DNA of 64,000 nt from Glycomyces sp. YM15 (GCF_016918015.1 NZ_JAERMK010000014.1:27947-91946); one strand, 5' to 3'; shown: positions 8,609-17,940, counted from the stretch's first letter. The notes: a model not told the origin generated them from the sequence alone. Numbers and translations: made by a program.

Positions 8609-9766
8609 ATGGGAATCATCGAAAGACGCGGTGAGATCATGAACCTGCTTCAGGGGAGCGGCGGCGTGCTCGGCAACATGCACTTCACGCTCGACGGCTC
8701 GGACGATCCGTCGAACGTGCTGAACCTCATGGCTCTGGACGCGTACGTCTCCGGCGCCCAACCTCACGCGGTGGTGCGGGCCCTCGACTTGGTCGCCGAC
8801 GACGTGGATCTCATACCTGAGGGCGGTTCACTCGTCCGGTCGATTTCCGGGGCCTCCTTTCTGCAACTGGTGACCGGTGACGGCTGGACGCTGCGGACGC
8901 AGCGGTGGCGGGACGGCTCGGGCCAGGCGGTCGTGACCGCGGTGACGCGCGAGCGCGCCGAGGAGATCGCCGCGTACCTCACCGACCGCACCGGTTCGGT
9001 CGAGGAGGTCGGCGACGACAAGGTCGACATGGGCTTCTGGTACCGGTCGGCGCGGGGCCCGTTCCGGTCCACCCGGTCGATCAGCGCGCCGCGCTGGCCG
9101 GAGATCGAGCGGAACTACTCCTCGAACGCCGGGTCGGCGCTGGGCAAGCTCATGGCGACGCAGGCTTCGGACGTGGCCGGGCGGCTCGTGCTGTTCCACG
9201 GCCCGCCCGGGACGGGCAAGACCACGGCGCTGCGGGCGCTCGCGCGCGAATGGGCGCCGTGGTGCCAGGTCGACACGGTGCTCGACCCGGAGGCGTTCTT
9301 CGCGGACCCGTCCTACCTCATGGAGGTCATCATCGGGTCGGAGATGGACCTGGTGATGGACGCGGACCTGAACCCGGACGAGCCGCGGCGCGGCCACTGG
9401 CGGCTCATGGTCCTGGAGGACTGCGACGAGCTGATCCGCGGCGAGGCGAAGGAGGCGTCGGGGCAGTCCCTCGCGCGGCTGCTGAACCTGACGGACGGCC
9501 TGCTCGGGCAGGGCCGCGAGATCATGGTCGCGATCACCACGAACGAGCGGCTCGACCGTCTGCACCCGGCGGTGGTCCGGCCGGGCCGGTGCCTCGCGCA
9601 GATCGAGGTCGGGGCGCTCTCGGCCCTCGAGTCGAGCGACTGGCTCGGCGGGGACACGGTGCGCGACCCGATGACCCTCGCCGAGCTGTACGCGCGGCGC
9701 AGCGGTGCCGACCCGACGACGACCGAGCCGCCGATCCCGCAGCAGCACGTCGGCCAGTACTTGTAG
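8609..9766 (+). CDS. AAA+ ATPase with DUF5925-type N-terminal domain
   Basis: 385 residues. Walker A GPPGTGKTT at residues 198-206, Walker B LMVLEDCDEL, sensor-1 VAITTNE and arginine-finger region VVRPGR make an intact AAA+ module. The ~170-residue N-terminal part (ending near DMGFWYRSARGPF) matches the actinomycete DUF5925 proteins. Function is unknown; AAA+ proteins of this shape usually remodel a partner protein. Start choice: ATG at 8609 with GGTGG upstream; ATG at 8639 is an alternative with an equally good site. It is monocistronic and ends at a long palindrome shared with the convergent neighbour. Confidence 0.85.
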   Translation: MGIIERRGEIMNLLQGSGGVLGNMHFTLDGSDDPSNVLNLMALDAYVSGAQPHAVVRALDLVADDVDLIPEGGSLVRSISGASFLQLVTGDGWTLRTQRWRDGSGQAVVTAVTRERAEEIAAYLTDRTGSVEEVGDDKVDMGFWYRSARGPFRSTRSISAPRWPEIERNYSSNAGSALGKLMATQASDVAGRLVLFHGPPGTGKTTALRALAREWAPWCQVDTVLDPEAFFADPSYLMEVIIGSEMDLVMDADLNPDEPRRGHWRLMVLEDCDELIRGEAKEASGQSLARLLNLTDGLLGQGREIMVAITTNERLDRLHPAVVRPGRCLAQIEVGALSALESSDWLGGDTVRDPMTLAELYARRSGADPTTTEPPIPQQHVGQYL

Positions 9767-9881
9767 GTCGTACCGGTCCCATGGGGCCGCAGCCCGCTGA
9801 TCGAACCCGGCCCATGTACGGCTCGCGAGCGTCGCCGAGACTGGGAACCCCCGAATCCAATCCTGCCCGCTGGGTATGGCA

Positions 9882-9921
9882 ACCGCTGGGGCGCATCGCG
9901 ATCGCGATGCGCCCCAGCGGT
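9882..9921. terminator. Perfect 40-bp palindrome, bidirectional terminator
   Basis: Bases 9882-9900 and 9903-9921 are exact reverse complements and the centre itself is palindromic, so both strands fold the same ~18-20 bp GC-rich hairpin. It lies between the convergent ATPase and decarboxylase-like genes, the normal place for a shared terminator. Confidence 0.7.
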
Positions 9922-9959
9922 GTCCTCATGAGTCGGATTCGATGGTTTCGGGTCGCGGA

Positions 9960-10349
9960 TCAGCGCTCGGCGTCGCGCGCGGCGAAGACCTCCCGTGCGG
10001 CCTCGACCGCGTTGATCGCGGCGGGGAAGCCCGCGTAGACGGCGATCTGGATGAGCGCCTCGATCACCTCGGTGCGGGTGCAGCCGGCGTTGAGGGCGCC
10101 GTTGATGTGGAAGCGCAGCTGCGGGGCGGCGTTGCCCAGCGACGCCAGCGCGCCGATCGTGACGAGCTCGCGATCGCGCAGGTCGAGTTCGGGTCGGGTC
10201 AGGACGTCCCCGTAGGCGAATTCGGCGATGAACCGGCCCAGGTCGGGAGCGATATCGGCCAGTGAGGCGACGACCGTCGGTTCGGCCTCGCCCGAGAGGT
10301 GCCGCAGGGTCTTGAGCCCGCGCTCGCGGCGTTCCCCGGGTTGATCCAT
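9960..10349 (-). CDS. Carboxymuconolactone decarboxylase / AhpD-like family protein
   Basis: 129 residues with the family core: RDRELVTIGALASLGNAAPQL followed by RFHINGALNAGCTRTEVIEAL and a C-terminal helix. The conserved His (HINGAL) and a Cys (AGCT) are present; there is no CxxC pair, so a true AhpD peroxidase mechanism is unlikely and a decarboxylase or lactonase-type role fits better. The start ATG at 10349 has AGGAGG 7 nt upstream. Monocistronic. The substrate is not predictable. Confidence 0.85.
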   Translation of the reverse strand: MDQPGERRERGLKTLRHLSGEAEPTVVASLADIAPDLGRFIAEFAYGDVLTRPELDLRDRELVTIGALASLGNAAPQLRFHINGALNAGCTRTEVIEALIQIAVYAGFPAAINAVEAAREVFAARDAER

Positions 10350-10572
10350 ATGGAATCCTCCTTGGTCATGTGGGGCCGGATTCACTTGCCCCACAACGCC
10401 AATCCTCCAGTAACCGGTCTACTGCCGCAAGCCTCACGGCAAGGAGCGGAAGGTGGCGCACGAGATCGGATATCCGGGCGTTTCGCACCATGCGACCGGT
10501 GTCGGCATTGCCAGGCTCGTCGACGACTCCTCCCACCGGCAGTCGACCACCGTCCACTTCAGGGGGAGTGCT

Positions 10573-11634
10573 ATGCCGAAGTCGCCGTCGAATCGCAGGT
10601 CCCGCCTCCGAGCGGGTCGTCTCGCCGTCCTCGGAGCGGCCGGAGTCGTTATTGCGGCGGCTCTCGCGACTGCGGGCACCGTCCCAGTCGCGCAAGCCGT
10701 GCCAGTCACAGTGGACCCGCTCGCACCGGCGCTCGGGTTCAACGCATTCGTCGAACACGAGACGGTTCTCGTCTCGACCGAGTCCGAAGGCGGGATCGCG
10801 ACGGGCGGGAACCTGGTCGTCGCCGGTTCGTACAACGTCAACATCCACGACGCGAGCACGTTCATCGCGCCGGGGGACGCGGTGCCGAGCGCGCTCGTCG
10901 TGGGCGGCCGGATCGACTTCACCCAGGACCCAGCGGCATCGGTGGTGCAGGTGCACGACTATGTGAAGGTCGGCGATCTGACCGGCGCCGAGGCGTTGAA
11001 CACGGACGCCAACAACGCCTCGGTCAACACCCGCCTGGTGGTGGACGGCGCGGGCTACGACTCGACGCCGAGGATCGAGCTGAACCTGCAGCAGCCGATC
11101 GGCTCGATCGGCCCGACCTCCCCGATCGACTTCGACGCGGCCTTCGCCGAGCTCCGCTCGAACGCGGCCGACCTGTGGTCGTGCGAGGCGCACGAGGTCG
11201 AGATGCGGGACGATCAGGGCGCGACCGTGCCGAAGGGCCAGGTCCAGCAGAACCAGCAGGTCCGGATCACACTGGACGAGGGCGTCACCAACATCCTCAA
11301 CGTCACCGGTGAGGACCTGAACAACATGGCGGGCATCGTCTTCGAGAACGAACCGAACGGCACCGCCCCGCTGCTGATCAATGTGGATACGTCCGGTTCG
11401 GGCGGCGAGCTCGACTGGCAGGTCGCGCCACAGGCCGGTATCAGCGGACTTCAGGCGCCGTACATGCTGTGGAACTTCAACGACACCACACGGCTGCGCA
11501 TCACCAGCGGCGATACGGTCGAAGGTTCGATCCTCGCGCCCGATGCCGACTACTCCGACATCGATCCCTCCAACGTCGAGGGCCAGATCGTCGCGAAGAA
11601 CGCGAGCCTCGGCGAGGTCGGCGACGTCCGCCGC
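10573..11634 (+). pseudogene. Choice-of-anchor-A family exported protein, 3' end lost
   Basis: About 350 residues are recognisable. A Sec signal peptide (RRSRLRAGRLAVLG then a hydrophobic run, AQA cleavage) is followed by the choice-of-anchor-A domain: LGFNAFV, GGIATGGNLVVAG, ALVVGGRIDF, later PYMLWNFNDTT and VEGSILAPDADY, VEGQIVAKNA. The family normally continues a few dozen residues to a C-terminal anchor. Here, near 11630, the frame stops looking like protein (Arg/Pro-rich) and the next frame becomes an ABC substrate-binding protein. The start ATG has GGGGGAG upstream. Read literally, this frame stays open through to the permease stop at 13626, but the middle third is clearly out-of-frame sequence. 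Either a real deletion fusion or an assembly misjoin. Confidence 0.7.
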
Positions 11635-12574
11635 AGCGGGCGAAGGCGCGACGACCTACCCGCTCACCGTCGACAACTGCGGCCGGGAGACCACCTTCGA
11701 CGCCGCCCCGCAGCGCGTCGTCTCCCTCGACCAGGGCTCGACCGAGATCCTCCTCTCCCTCGGCCTCGAAGACCGCATGGTCGGCACCGCCTCCTGGACC
11801 GACCCGGTCCGCGACGACCTCGCCGACGCCAACGCCGCCGTCCCCCGACTCGCCGACGAGGCCCCCACCTACGAAGTCGTCCTCGGCGCCGACCCCGACT
11901 TCGTCACCGCCTCCTTCGGCCGCCACTTCGCCCAAGGCGGCGTCGCCGAACGCGACCGCTTCGCCGAGACCGGCATCGAGTCCTACCTCTCGCCCACCGA
12001 CTGCGACGGCGACATCAGCATCAACGGCGGCGGCACCCGCACCCGGCCGCTCACCTTCGACGCGCTCTACCAGGAGATCCGCGAACTCGCCCAGATCTTC
12101 GACGTCCCCGGCCGCGGCGAAGCCCTCGTCGCCGACCTCGAAGCCCGCCGCCAGGCCGCGCTCGACGGCGTCACCGACACCGGCCTGACCGTCGCGTTCT
12201 GGTTCTCCGACCTCAAGACCCCCTACGTCGCGGGCGGCCTCGGCTCCGCCGGGATCCTCGCCGACGAGGTCGGCGCCGTCAACGTCTTCGACGACCTCGC
12301 CGACGACTGGCCCGCCACCACCTGGGAGACCTTCGTCGACCGCGACCCCGACGTCATCGTCATGGGCGACCTCAGCCGCGAGCGCTGGCCCGGCGACCAG
12401 GCCGCCGAGAAGATCGAATTCCTCCAGACCGACCCGGTCACCAAGGGCCTCACCGCGGTCGCCGAAGAGCGGTTCATCGCGCTGCACGGCGCCGAGATGA
12501 ACCCGTCCATCCGGCTGGTCGACGGCCTCGAAGCCCTCGCCGAGGAGCTGCGGTCCCTCCAGGCCGCCGCGTGA
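11635..12574 (+). pseudogene. Iron/cobalamin-type ABC substrate-binding protein, 5' end lost
   Basis: From GEGATTYPLTVDNCG onward the protein is a typical type III periplasmic binding protein: APQRVVSLDQGSTEILLSLGL, MVGTASWTD, then two lobes and WETFVDRDPDVIVMGD to the C-terminus (~310 residues). The expected start codon, signal peptide and lipobox are missing; upstream in this frame is only the antisense-like shadow of the anchor-A gene. Without export signal the product could not serve its permease. It overlaps the permease start by 4 nt (GTGA), so the 3' side is native. The family (FecB/BtuF/FepB) supports siderophore, haem or B12 uptake; the ligand is unknown. Confidence 0.75.
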
Positions 12575-13626
12575 CGACCGCGACGGCGACGGCCGCGCCG
12601 ACCCGCGGCGGGTCGCGCCCGCGCTTCGTCGGCGTCGGCCTCGCCGCCCTGGCGCTGCTGCTCGTCTCGGTCGGCGCCGCCATCACGCTCGGGCCCGCGG
12701 ACGTGTCCCTCGTGAACGTGCGCGACATCCTCCTCAACCACCTCGGCGGCGCCGACATCCCGGTGCGGGTCTCGAAAGAGGCGATCGTGTGGGAGGACCG
12801 CCTGCCGCGCGCCCTCGTCGCCGCCGCGTGCGGCGCCGGGCTCGGGCTCTGCGGCCTCATCCTCCAGTCGCTGCTGCGCAACCCGCTCGCCGACCCGTAC
12901 GTCCTGGGCATCTCCTCCGGCGCCTCCTCAGGGGCGGTCGTCGTCGCGATCCTCGGCGTCGGCGCCTCCGGGCTCGGCGTCCCCGGCGGGGCGTTCATCG
13001 GCTCGCTCGTGTCCTTCGCCGCGGTCCTGGGCATCGCGCGCCTCGCGGGCGGCGGCGACGACAAGCTCATCCTCGCCGGCATCGCGGTCACCCAGCTGTT
13101 CTCCGCGATCACCTCGTTCGTGATCTTCGCTTTCGCGGACTCCGACGCGACCCGCGGCGTGATGTTCTGGCTCCTCGGCTCGCTCGAAGGGGTCCGCTGG
13201 AACGGCGCCGCCCTGTGCGGCATCGCGGCGATCGCCGGGACGCTGCTCTGCCTCTCGCGCGCGCACGTCCTGGACGCCTTCGCGTTCGGCGACGACGTGG
13301 CCGCCTCGCTCGGCGTCCACGTCAAACGCGAGCGCGCCGTGCTCATCGCCGCCGCCGCGCTCCTCACCGCGACGATGGTCAGCGTCGCGGGGGCGATCGG
13401 GTTCGTCGGCCTCGTCCTGCCGCACGCCGCCCGGTTCCTCGCCGGACCGCTCCATCTGCGGCTCGTCCCCGTCACCGCGCTCATCGGGGCGATCTTCATG
13501 GTGTGGGTCGACGCCCTCTCGCGGATCGCGTTCTCGCCCTCGCCGCTGCCGATCGGCGTCAGCACCGCGCTCGTCGGCGTGCCCGTGTTCATCGCGATCA
13601 TGTACCGCCGCAGGAGGACCCTGTGA
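12571..13626 (+). CDS. FecCD-type ABC transporter permease
   Basis: 351 residues, about nine to ten hydrophobic segments. Family marks: WEDRLPRALVAAACGAGLGLCGLILQSLLRNPLADPYVLGISSGAS, then GIAVTQLFSAITSF, DVAASLGVHV and GFVGLVLPHAARFL, the cytoplasmic loop that contacts the ATPase. It is the inner-membrane channel of an iron-siderophore, haem or cobalamin importer. The GTG start overlaps the binding-protein stop (GTGA) and its own stop overlaps the ATPase start in the same way. Confidence 0.92.
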   Translation: MTTATATAAPTRGGSRPRFVGVGLAALALLLVSVGAAITLGPADVSLVNVRDILLNHLGGADIPVRVSKEAIVWEDRLPRALVAAACGAGLGLCGLILQSLLRNPLADPYVLGISSGASSGAVVVAILGVGASGLGVPGGAFIGSLVSFAAVLGIARLAGGGDDKLILAGIAVTQLFSAITSFVIFAFADSDATRGVMFWLLGSLEGVRWNGAALCGIAAIAGTLLCLSRAHVLDAFAFGDDVAASLGVHVKRERAVLIAAAALLTATMVSVAGAIGFVGLVLPHAARFLAGPLHLRLVPVTALIGAIFMVWVDALSRIAFSPSPLPIGVSTALVGVPVFIAIMYRRRRTL

Positions 13627-14384
13627 CCCTCCAGACCCGTGACGTCGCCTGGAACCGGGGCGGCCGCCTCGTCGTCGACGGCGTCACGCTCGACCCGCGC
13701 CCCGGGGAGACGGTCGGATTGCTCGGCCCCAACGGCTCCGGCAAGTCCTCCCTCATCCGGCTGCTCTCCGGCGTGGCCAGGCCCACCGCCGGGGTCGTCA
13801 CACTCGACGAGCGGCCGCTGGCCGAGGTCCCGCGGCGCGAGGCCGCCCGAACGATCGCCACCGTCACGCAACACGCGGACACCACTGTGGACGTCACGGT
13901 GCGCGACATCGTGTGCCTGGGCCGCATCCCGCATCGCGGCGTGTTCGGCGGCGACCGGCGGGCCGACGCCGACGCGGTGTCGGAGGCGTTGGAGCGCACC
14001 GGGCTCACCGCGAAGGCGGGGGAGTCCTGGCATCGGCTCTCCGGCGGCGAGCGCCAGCGCGTCCACATCGCCAGGGCGCTCGCGCAGCGGCCGCGTGAGC
14101 TGCTGCTCGACGAGCCGACGAACCACTTGGACATCCGGCACCAGCTCGACCTGCTGCGGCTCATCACCGAACTGCCGGTCACGACGGTGGTGGCGCTGCA
14201 CGATCTCAATCTCGCGGCGATGTTCTGCGATGCGCTCCTGGTGCTGAAGGACGGCCGCGCGGTGGCGGCCGGGGCCCCGGCCCAGGTGCTCACGCCCGAG
14301 CTCATCGCCGAGGTCTACGAGGTCGACGCGGCGGTCACCGTGGACGCGGTTTCCGGTCGGCCGCAGATCGCGTTCACGATCTAG
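13623..14384 (+). CDS. Iron/B12-type ABC transporter ATPase (FepC/BtuD-like)
   Basis: 253 residues with Walker A GPNGSGKSS, signature LSGGERQRVHIARAL, Walker B LLLDEPTNHLD and H-loop VVALHDLN, all intact. The His/Asp pattern of the LDIRHQLDLL segment is typical of FepC-like importers. The GTG start overlaps the permease stop. Last gene of the uptake operon, facing modC with 91 bp between. Function depends on a working binding protein, which in this sequence is broken. Confidence 0.92.
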   Translation: MTLQTRDVAWNRGGRLVVDGVTLDPRPGETVGLLGPNGSGKSSLIRLLSGVARPTAGVVTLDERPLAEVPRREAARTIATVTQHADTTVDVTVRDIVCLGRIPHRGVFGGDRRADADAVSEALERTGLTAKAGESWHRLSGGERQRVHIARALAQRPRELLLDEPTNHLDIRHQLDLLRLITELPVTTVVALHDLNLAAMFCDALLVLKDGRAVAAGAPAQVLTPELIAEVYEVDAAVTVDAVSGRPQIAFTI

Positions 14385-14475
14385 GGGTCAGTGGGCCGCC
14401 GTGCCCGTCGGCGCGTCCCCGACCGGCGTGAAAGCCGAAGGCGCGCAAGCGTCTGGTGCCCGCGCGCTCGTCGGC

Positions 14476-15735
14476 TCAAGCCGGGTAGGTGCGTATCTCG
14501 GAGGCTTTGACGGTGGCCCAGACCCGTCGGCCCGGCTCGAGACGGAGCTGGGCCGCGGCCGCGGGCGTGACGTCGGCGGCGGCTTTGAGCGGCCCGTCGA
14601 GTTGGACACGGAGGTTGTCGCCGTGGCGGTGGACGCCCGAAACGGTTGACCGCCAGGTGTTCCGAGGGCTGCCCTCCGGGCGCTCGGGGTACAGGGCGAC
14701 CGCGCTCGGCGGGAACGCGGCGAACGCGGGGCCTTCGAGCGGATCGGAGGCGACGAGCACGACCGGCCCGTCCGGTGCGCCGACGTCCTGGTGTTCGGCC
14801 GCCGGAGCAGCGCCGGCGGAGGCGTCCCCATCGGTTGCAGTGCCTGCCGGGGTTGCTCCGTGGGTACCGCGGTCGAGGACGACCTGGTGGCCTTCCGCCT
14901 TGCCCCGGTACAGGTTCAGACCGACGAGGCGTGCGATGTAGTCGGTGCGGGGCCGGGCGGTGACCGACTCGGCGTCGCCTTCTTGGACCGCGCGGCCGTC
15001 TTCGATCACGACGAGCCGGTCGGCGAGCATGAGCGCGTCCACCGGGTCGTGGGTGACCACGATTGCCGGGCCTGTGTGGCCCGTCAGGTGACGGTGGAGC
15101 TCCGCCCGGGTGTCGAGTCGGGTGCGGGCGTCGAGGGCCGCGAGGGGCTCGTCGAGCAGCAGCAGCGCCGGTTCGGTCGCGAGCGCACGGGCGAGGGCCA
15201 CGCGCTGGGCCTGTCCGCCGGAGAGCTGCTTCGGTCGGCGTTTCCCGAAGTCCCCCAGGCCGACCCGGTCCAGCCATGCGGCCGCGAGCACACGGGCCTC
15301 AGCGCGACCGAGCCCTCGCCGCCGCGGCCCGAACGCGACGTTGTCGATCGCCGTCAGGTGCGGGAACAGCAGGTAGTCCTGAAAGACCACCCCGATCCGG
15401 CGCTCCTCCGGCGGCGTCCACCGGACGCCCCGCCGATCGGCGGCGCCATCGATCTGCGACCCGCCTCGCGCTGCCCTCATCCGGCCCGTCCGCGACCTCG
15501 GCCGGTCCAGAGCCTCCCCGTTCAGGACGAGATGCCCGCCCGACAACGCCTCCAGTCCGGCCAGCGCCCGCAGCGCTGTGGTCTTTCCCGCACCATTGGG
15601 CCCCAACAGGGCCACGGTCTCGCCCGGCTCGACCCGCAGCCTCAGGTCGAGCCGGAACCCGCCGCGGTCCACGACCAGGTGCGCGTCCAGGCCCGCTGTC
15701 GACCCGCCCGCCTCGGGCCTCGTCGCGGCGCTCAC
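14476..15735 (-). CDS. modC: Molybdate ABC transporter ATPase ModC
   Basis: 419 residues. ABC domain with Walker A GPNGAGKTT, Q-loop VFQDYLLFPHL, signature LSGGQAQRVALARAL and Walker B LLLLDEPLAALD; then a C-terminal TOBE/Mop-like region (DNLRVQLDGPLKAAADVTPAAAAQL, VWATVKASEIRTYPA) that binds molybdate in ModC. Two insertions make it longer than the usual ~360: ~20 residues after RPRSRTGRM, and an Ala/Gly-rich stretch around residues 295-330 inside the TOBE region. It overlaps modB by 4 nt. Last gene of the operon. Confidence 0.9.
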   Translation of the reverse strand: MSAATRPEAGGSTAGLDAHLVVDRGGFRLDLRLRVEPGETVALLGPNGAGKTTALRALAGLEALSGGHLVLNGEALDRPRSRTGRMRAARGGSQIDGAADRRGVRWTPPEERRIGVVFQDYLLFPHLTAIDNVAFGPRRRGLGRAEARVLAAAWLDRVGLGDFGKRRPKQLSGGQAQRVALARALATEPALLLLDEPLAALDARTRLDTRAELHRHLTGHTGPAIVVTHDPVDALMLADRLVVIEDGRAVQEGDAESVTARPRTDYIARLVGLNLYRGKAEGHQVVLDRGTHGATPAGTATDGDASAGAAPAAEHQDVGAPDGPVVLVASDPLEGPAFAAFPPSAVALYPERPEGSPRNTWRSTVSGVHRHGDNLRVQLDGPLKAAADVTPAAAAQLRLEPGRRVWATVKASEIRTYPA

Positions 15736-16550
15736 GGAGCGGCCGTCCAGCGCTCGCGCAGCGACGCCAGCACGATCACCGACACCGCCAGCAGGATCAG
15801 GCTGAGCACGATCGCGGCTTCCAGATCCGATTGCAGCGCGAGGTAGACCGCGAGCGGCATCGTCTGCGTGCGGCCCGGGAAGTTCCCCGCGAACGTGATC
15901 GTCGCACCGAACTCACCGAGCGCCCGCGCCCAGCACAGCACCGCCCCGGCGAGCACACCCGGCGCGACCATCGGCAGCGTCACGTGCGTGAACACCGTCC
16001 ACCGGCCCGCCCCGAGCGTCGCCGCGGCCTCCTCGAAACGGAGGTCGGCCCCGCGCAACGCGCCCTCGACCGACACGACCAGGAACGGCATCGACACGAA
16101 CGTCATCGCCAGCACGACCGCCGTGGTGCTGAACGGGATCGTGATGTCGAACCGCTCGTAGAGCCACGACCCGACGATCCCGTTCCGGCCGAACACGAGC
16201 AGCAGCGCCACACCGCCGACGACGGGCGGGAGCACGAGCGGGACGGTCACCAGGGCGCGCAGCACGCTCCGTCCCGGGAACTCGCCGCGAGCGAGCAGCC
16301 ACGCGATGGGCACCCCGAAGAGCAGCGAGAGCGCGGTCGCGGCGGTCGCGGTGAGCAGCGAGAGCCGCAGCGCCGCGAGCATTTCCGGTTCGGCCAGCCG
16401 CGCGGGCAGTTCGGTCCACGGAGCGCGGGCGAGCAGCCCCGCGAGCGGCAGGATGAGGAACGCCAGTCCGATCACGGCCGGGGCCAGCAGCGCGGCCGGG
16501 ACCCGGCGGCGTCGGACCCGCTTGGCGGACAAGGCGTTCCCCGTGCTCAC
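15732..16550 (-). CDS. modB: Molybdate ABC transporter permease ModB
   Basis: 272 residues, about six membrane segments, with the molybdate-permease cues: SLLTATAATALSLLFGVPIAWLLAR, VTVPLVLPPVVGGVALL, the EAAATLGAGRWTVFTHVTLPM ATPase-contact loop and ARALGEFGATITFAGNFPGRTQTMPLAVY. It forms the membrane channel with ModC and takes molybdate from ModA. It overlaps both neighbours by 4 nt, so the three are translationally coupled. Confidence 0.93.
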   Translation of the reverse strand: MSTGNALSAKRVRRRRVPAALLAPAVIGLAFLILPLAGLLARAPWTELPARLAEPEMLAALRLSLLTATAATALSLLFGVPIAWLLARGEFPGRSVLRALVTVPLVLPPVVGGVALLLVFGRNGIVGSWLYERFDITIPFSTTAVVLAMTFVSMPFLVVSVEGALRGADLRFEEAAATLGAGRWTVFTHVTLPMVAPGVLAGAVLCWARALGEFGATITFAGNFPGRTQTMPLAVYLALQSDLEAAIVLSLILLAVSVIVLASLRERWTAAP

Positions 16551-17428
16551 GGCCGCTGGAACCCTTCGGCTTCGAGCACGGCCTGGCCGGCGTCCGACTG
16601 GACATGGGCGATGAACTCGGCCGCGAGATTCGGGCTGGTGGCCTCGTCGAGGAGCGCGATCGGGTAGGCGTTGACGGCCGAGTCGGATTCGGGGAACTCG
16701 ACCGCGTCGACGGCGCCGTGCGCCGCCATGGCATCGGTGCGGTAGACCAGTGCGGCGTCGACCTGGTTGATCGCGAGCTTGGCCAGTGTCGCCTTGACGT
16801 CGGGCTCGTAGGTGGACGGGGTGATCGACGCGCCGGACGCCTCGATCGCGGTCCGCGCGGCCGCGCCGCAGGGCACCTCCTCGGCGCAGACGGCGACCAA
16901 GAGGCCGACGAGGTCATGGAGGCCGGTGATGCCCTCGGGGTTGCCTTCGGGGACGGCGATGACGAGCTGGTTGCGTGCGAAGGTCTCGGGGTCGGCGGCG
17001 GCGCCCGCGTCCACCACGCCGGCCATCGTGGTCTCGTCGGCCGCGGCGAAGACGTCGCCGGGCGCGCCCTCGGTGATCTGTGTGGCGAGGGTGGAGCTGC
17101 CGCCGAAGTTGAGCACGATGCCGGCGCGGGGATGCTCCTCCTCGAACTGGTCGGCGATCAAGGTGAAGGCCTTCGTGAGGGAGGCCGCGGCGAAGACGGT
17201 GACGGTGTTGTCGGCGTCCTCCTCGGCATCCGGGGCGCACGCGGTGAGGGCGAGCAGCGCGGTGGCGAGCGCCACCGCGGCGGCGAGCGGGCGGGTGGCG
17301 GCACAGCGGCGGGCCCGGGTCGACGCCGCCCCGCGGGACCGGCGGGGGGTGATCAGCGCGGCGGCGAGCGGAAGGCGGGAGGCGGTGCGCGCCAGGGCGG
17401 CGGTGATCCGGGCGGCAGCGGTGCTCAA
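16547..17428 (-). CDS. modA: Molybdate-binding lipoprotein ModA
   Basis: 293 residues. After the lipobox LTAC (Cys64) comes the ModA pattern: VTVFAAASLTKAFTLIADQFEEEHP, LNFGGSSTLATQI, GAPGDVFAAAD, NQLVIAVP, and a C-terminal lobe ending QAVLEAEGFQRP. It delivers molybdate to ModB. The start is a TTG with AGGAG 5 nt upstream, giving an unusually long Arg-rich stretch before the hydrophobic signal core; a shorter start is possible but I see no good ribosome site for one. Only 15 nt separate it from the upstream HTH-TOBE gene. Confidence 0.9.
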   Translation of the reverse strand: MSTAAARITAALARTASRLPLAAALITPRRSRGAASTRARRCAATRPLAAAVALATALLALTACAPDAEEDADNTVTVFAAASLTKAFTLIADQFEEEHPRAGIVLNFGGSSTLATQITEGAPGDVFAAADETTMAGVVDAGAAADPETFARNQLVIAVPEGNPEGITGLHDLVGLLVAVCAEEVPCGAAARTAIEASGASITPSTYEPDVKATLAKLAINQVDAALVYRTDAMAAHGAVDAVEFPESDSAVNAYPIALLDEATSPNLAAEFIAHVQSDAGQAVLEAEGFQRP

Positions 17429-17443
17429 GTGGACTCCTGTCTC

Positions 17444-17845
17444 TCAGTGATCGGCGCGTTCGACGACCACGTTCGTGGACTTCACCACCGCGGTTCCCAG
17501 CGACCCGACCTCGAGCCCGAGCTCGTCCACCGCCTCGCGGCTCATGAGGGAGACGACCCGGAACGGCCCGACCTGCAGGTCCACCTGGGCCATGACCTGA
17601 TCTTTGGTGATGGCGGTGACGATGCCGCGCAAGCGGTTCCGCGCCGAGGACGACCCTGCTCCCGCGTCCGGCGCGCCGGCCCGCTCCCGCGCGAACGCGG
17701 CGAGGTCGGCACCCGAGATCGACCGCTGCCCCTGGCCCTGGTCGTCGCGGGAGGCGGCGAGGCGCCCGGAATCGATCCAGCGCCTGACCGTGTCGGCGGA
17801 GACCCCGAGCAGCTCGGCGGCCTCCCCGATGCGAAACGTCGTCAC
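17444..17845 (-). CDS. HTH-TOBE molybdate-responsive regulator
   Basis: 133 residues: an excisionase/MerR-like winged HTH (MTTFRIGEAAELLGVSADTVRRWIDSGRL, about residues 1-55) followed by a single TOBE/Mop domain (RNRLRGIVTAITKDQVMAQVDLQ, VSLMSREAVDELGL, GTAVVKSTNVVVER). Mop domains bind molybdate or tungstate, so this is very likely the molybdate sensor of the operon, doing the job of ModE with a different HTH. It starts GTG right after a leaderless -10 box and leads the operon HTH-TOBE, modA, modB, modC. Autoregulation is inferred. Confidence 0.87.
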   Translation of the reverse strand: MTTFRIGEAAELLGVSADTVRRWIDSGRLAASRDDQGQGQRSISGADLAAFARERAGAPDAGAGSSSARNRLRGIVTAITKDQVMAQVDLQVGPFRVVSLMSREAVDELGLEVGSLGTAVVKSTNVVVERADH

Positions 17846-17851
17846 ACCCTC

Positions 17852-17857
17852 AGCTTA
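17852..17857 (-). promoter_or_regulatory. Leaderless -10 box for the mod operon
   Basis: Minus-strand TAAGCT is followed by GAGGGT and the GTG at 17845, so the operon mRNA probably begins at the start codon. Confidence 0.55.
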
Positions 17858-17940
17858 ACCTCGCGAATGCGAGCCTCGAAAGCCGAAGCGGATCGAATTC
17901 ACGAGACCGTTTCGGCGATTCGCGGCGCAGATGCGGCAGG

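Noticed and set aside
10453..13626. A single 1057-codon protein
   Set aside because: It joins the anchor-A gene to the permease through ~930 nt of out-of-frame sequence. The correct frame there encodes a binding protein.
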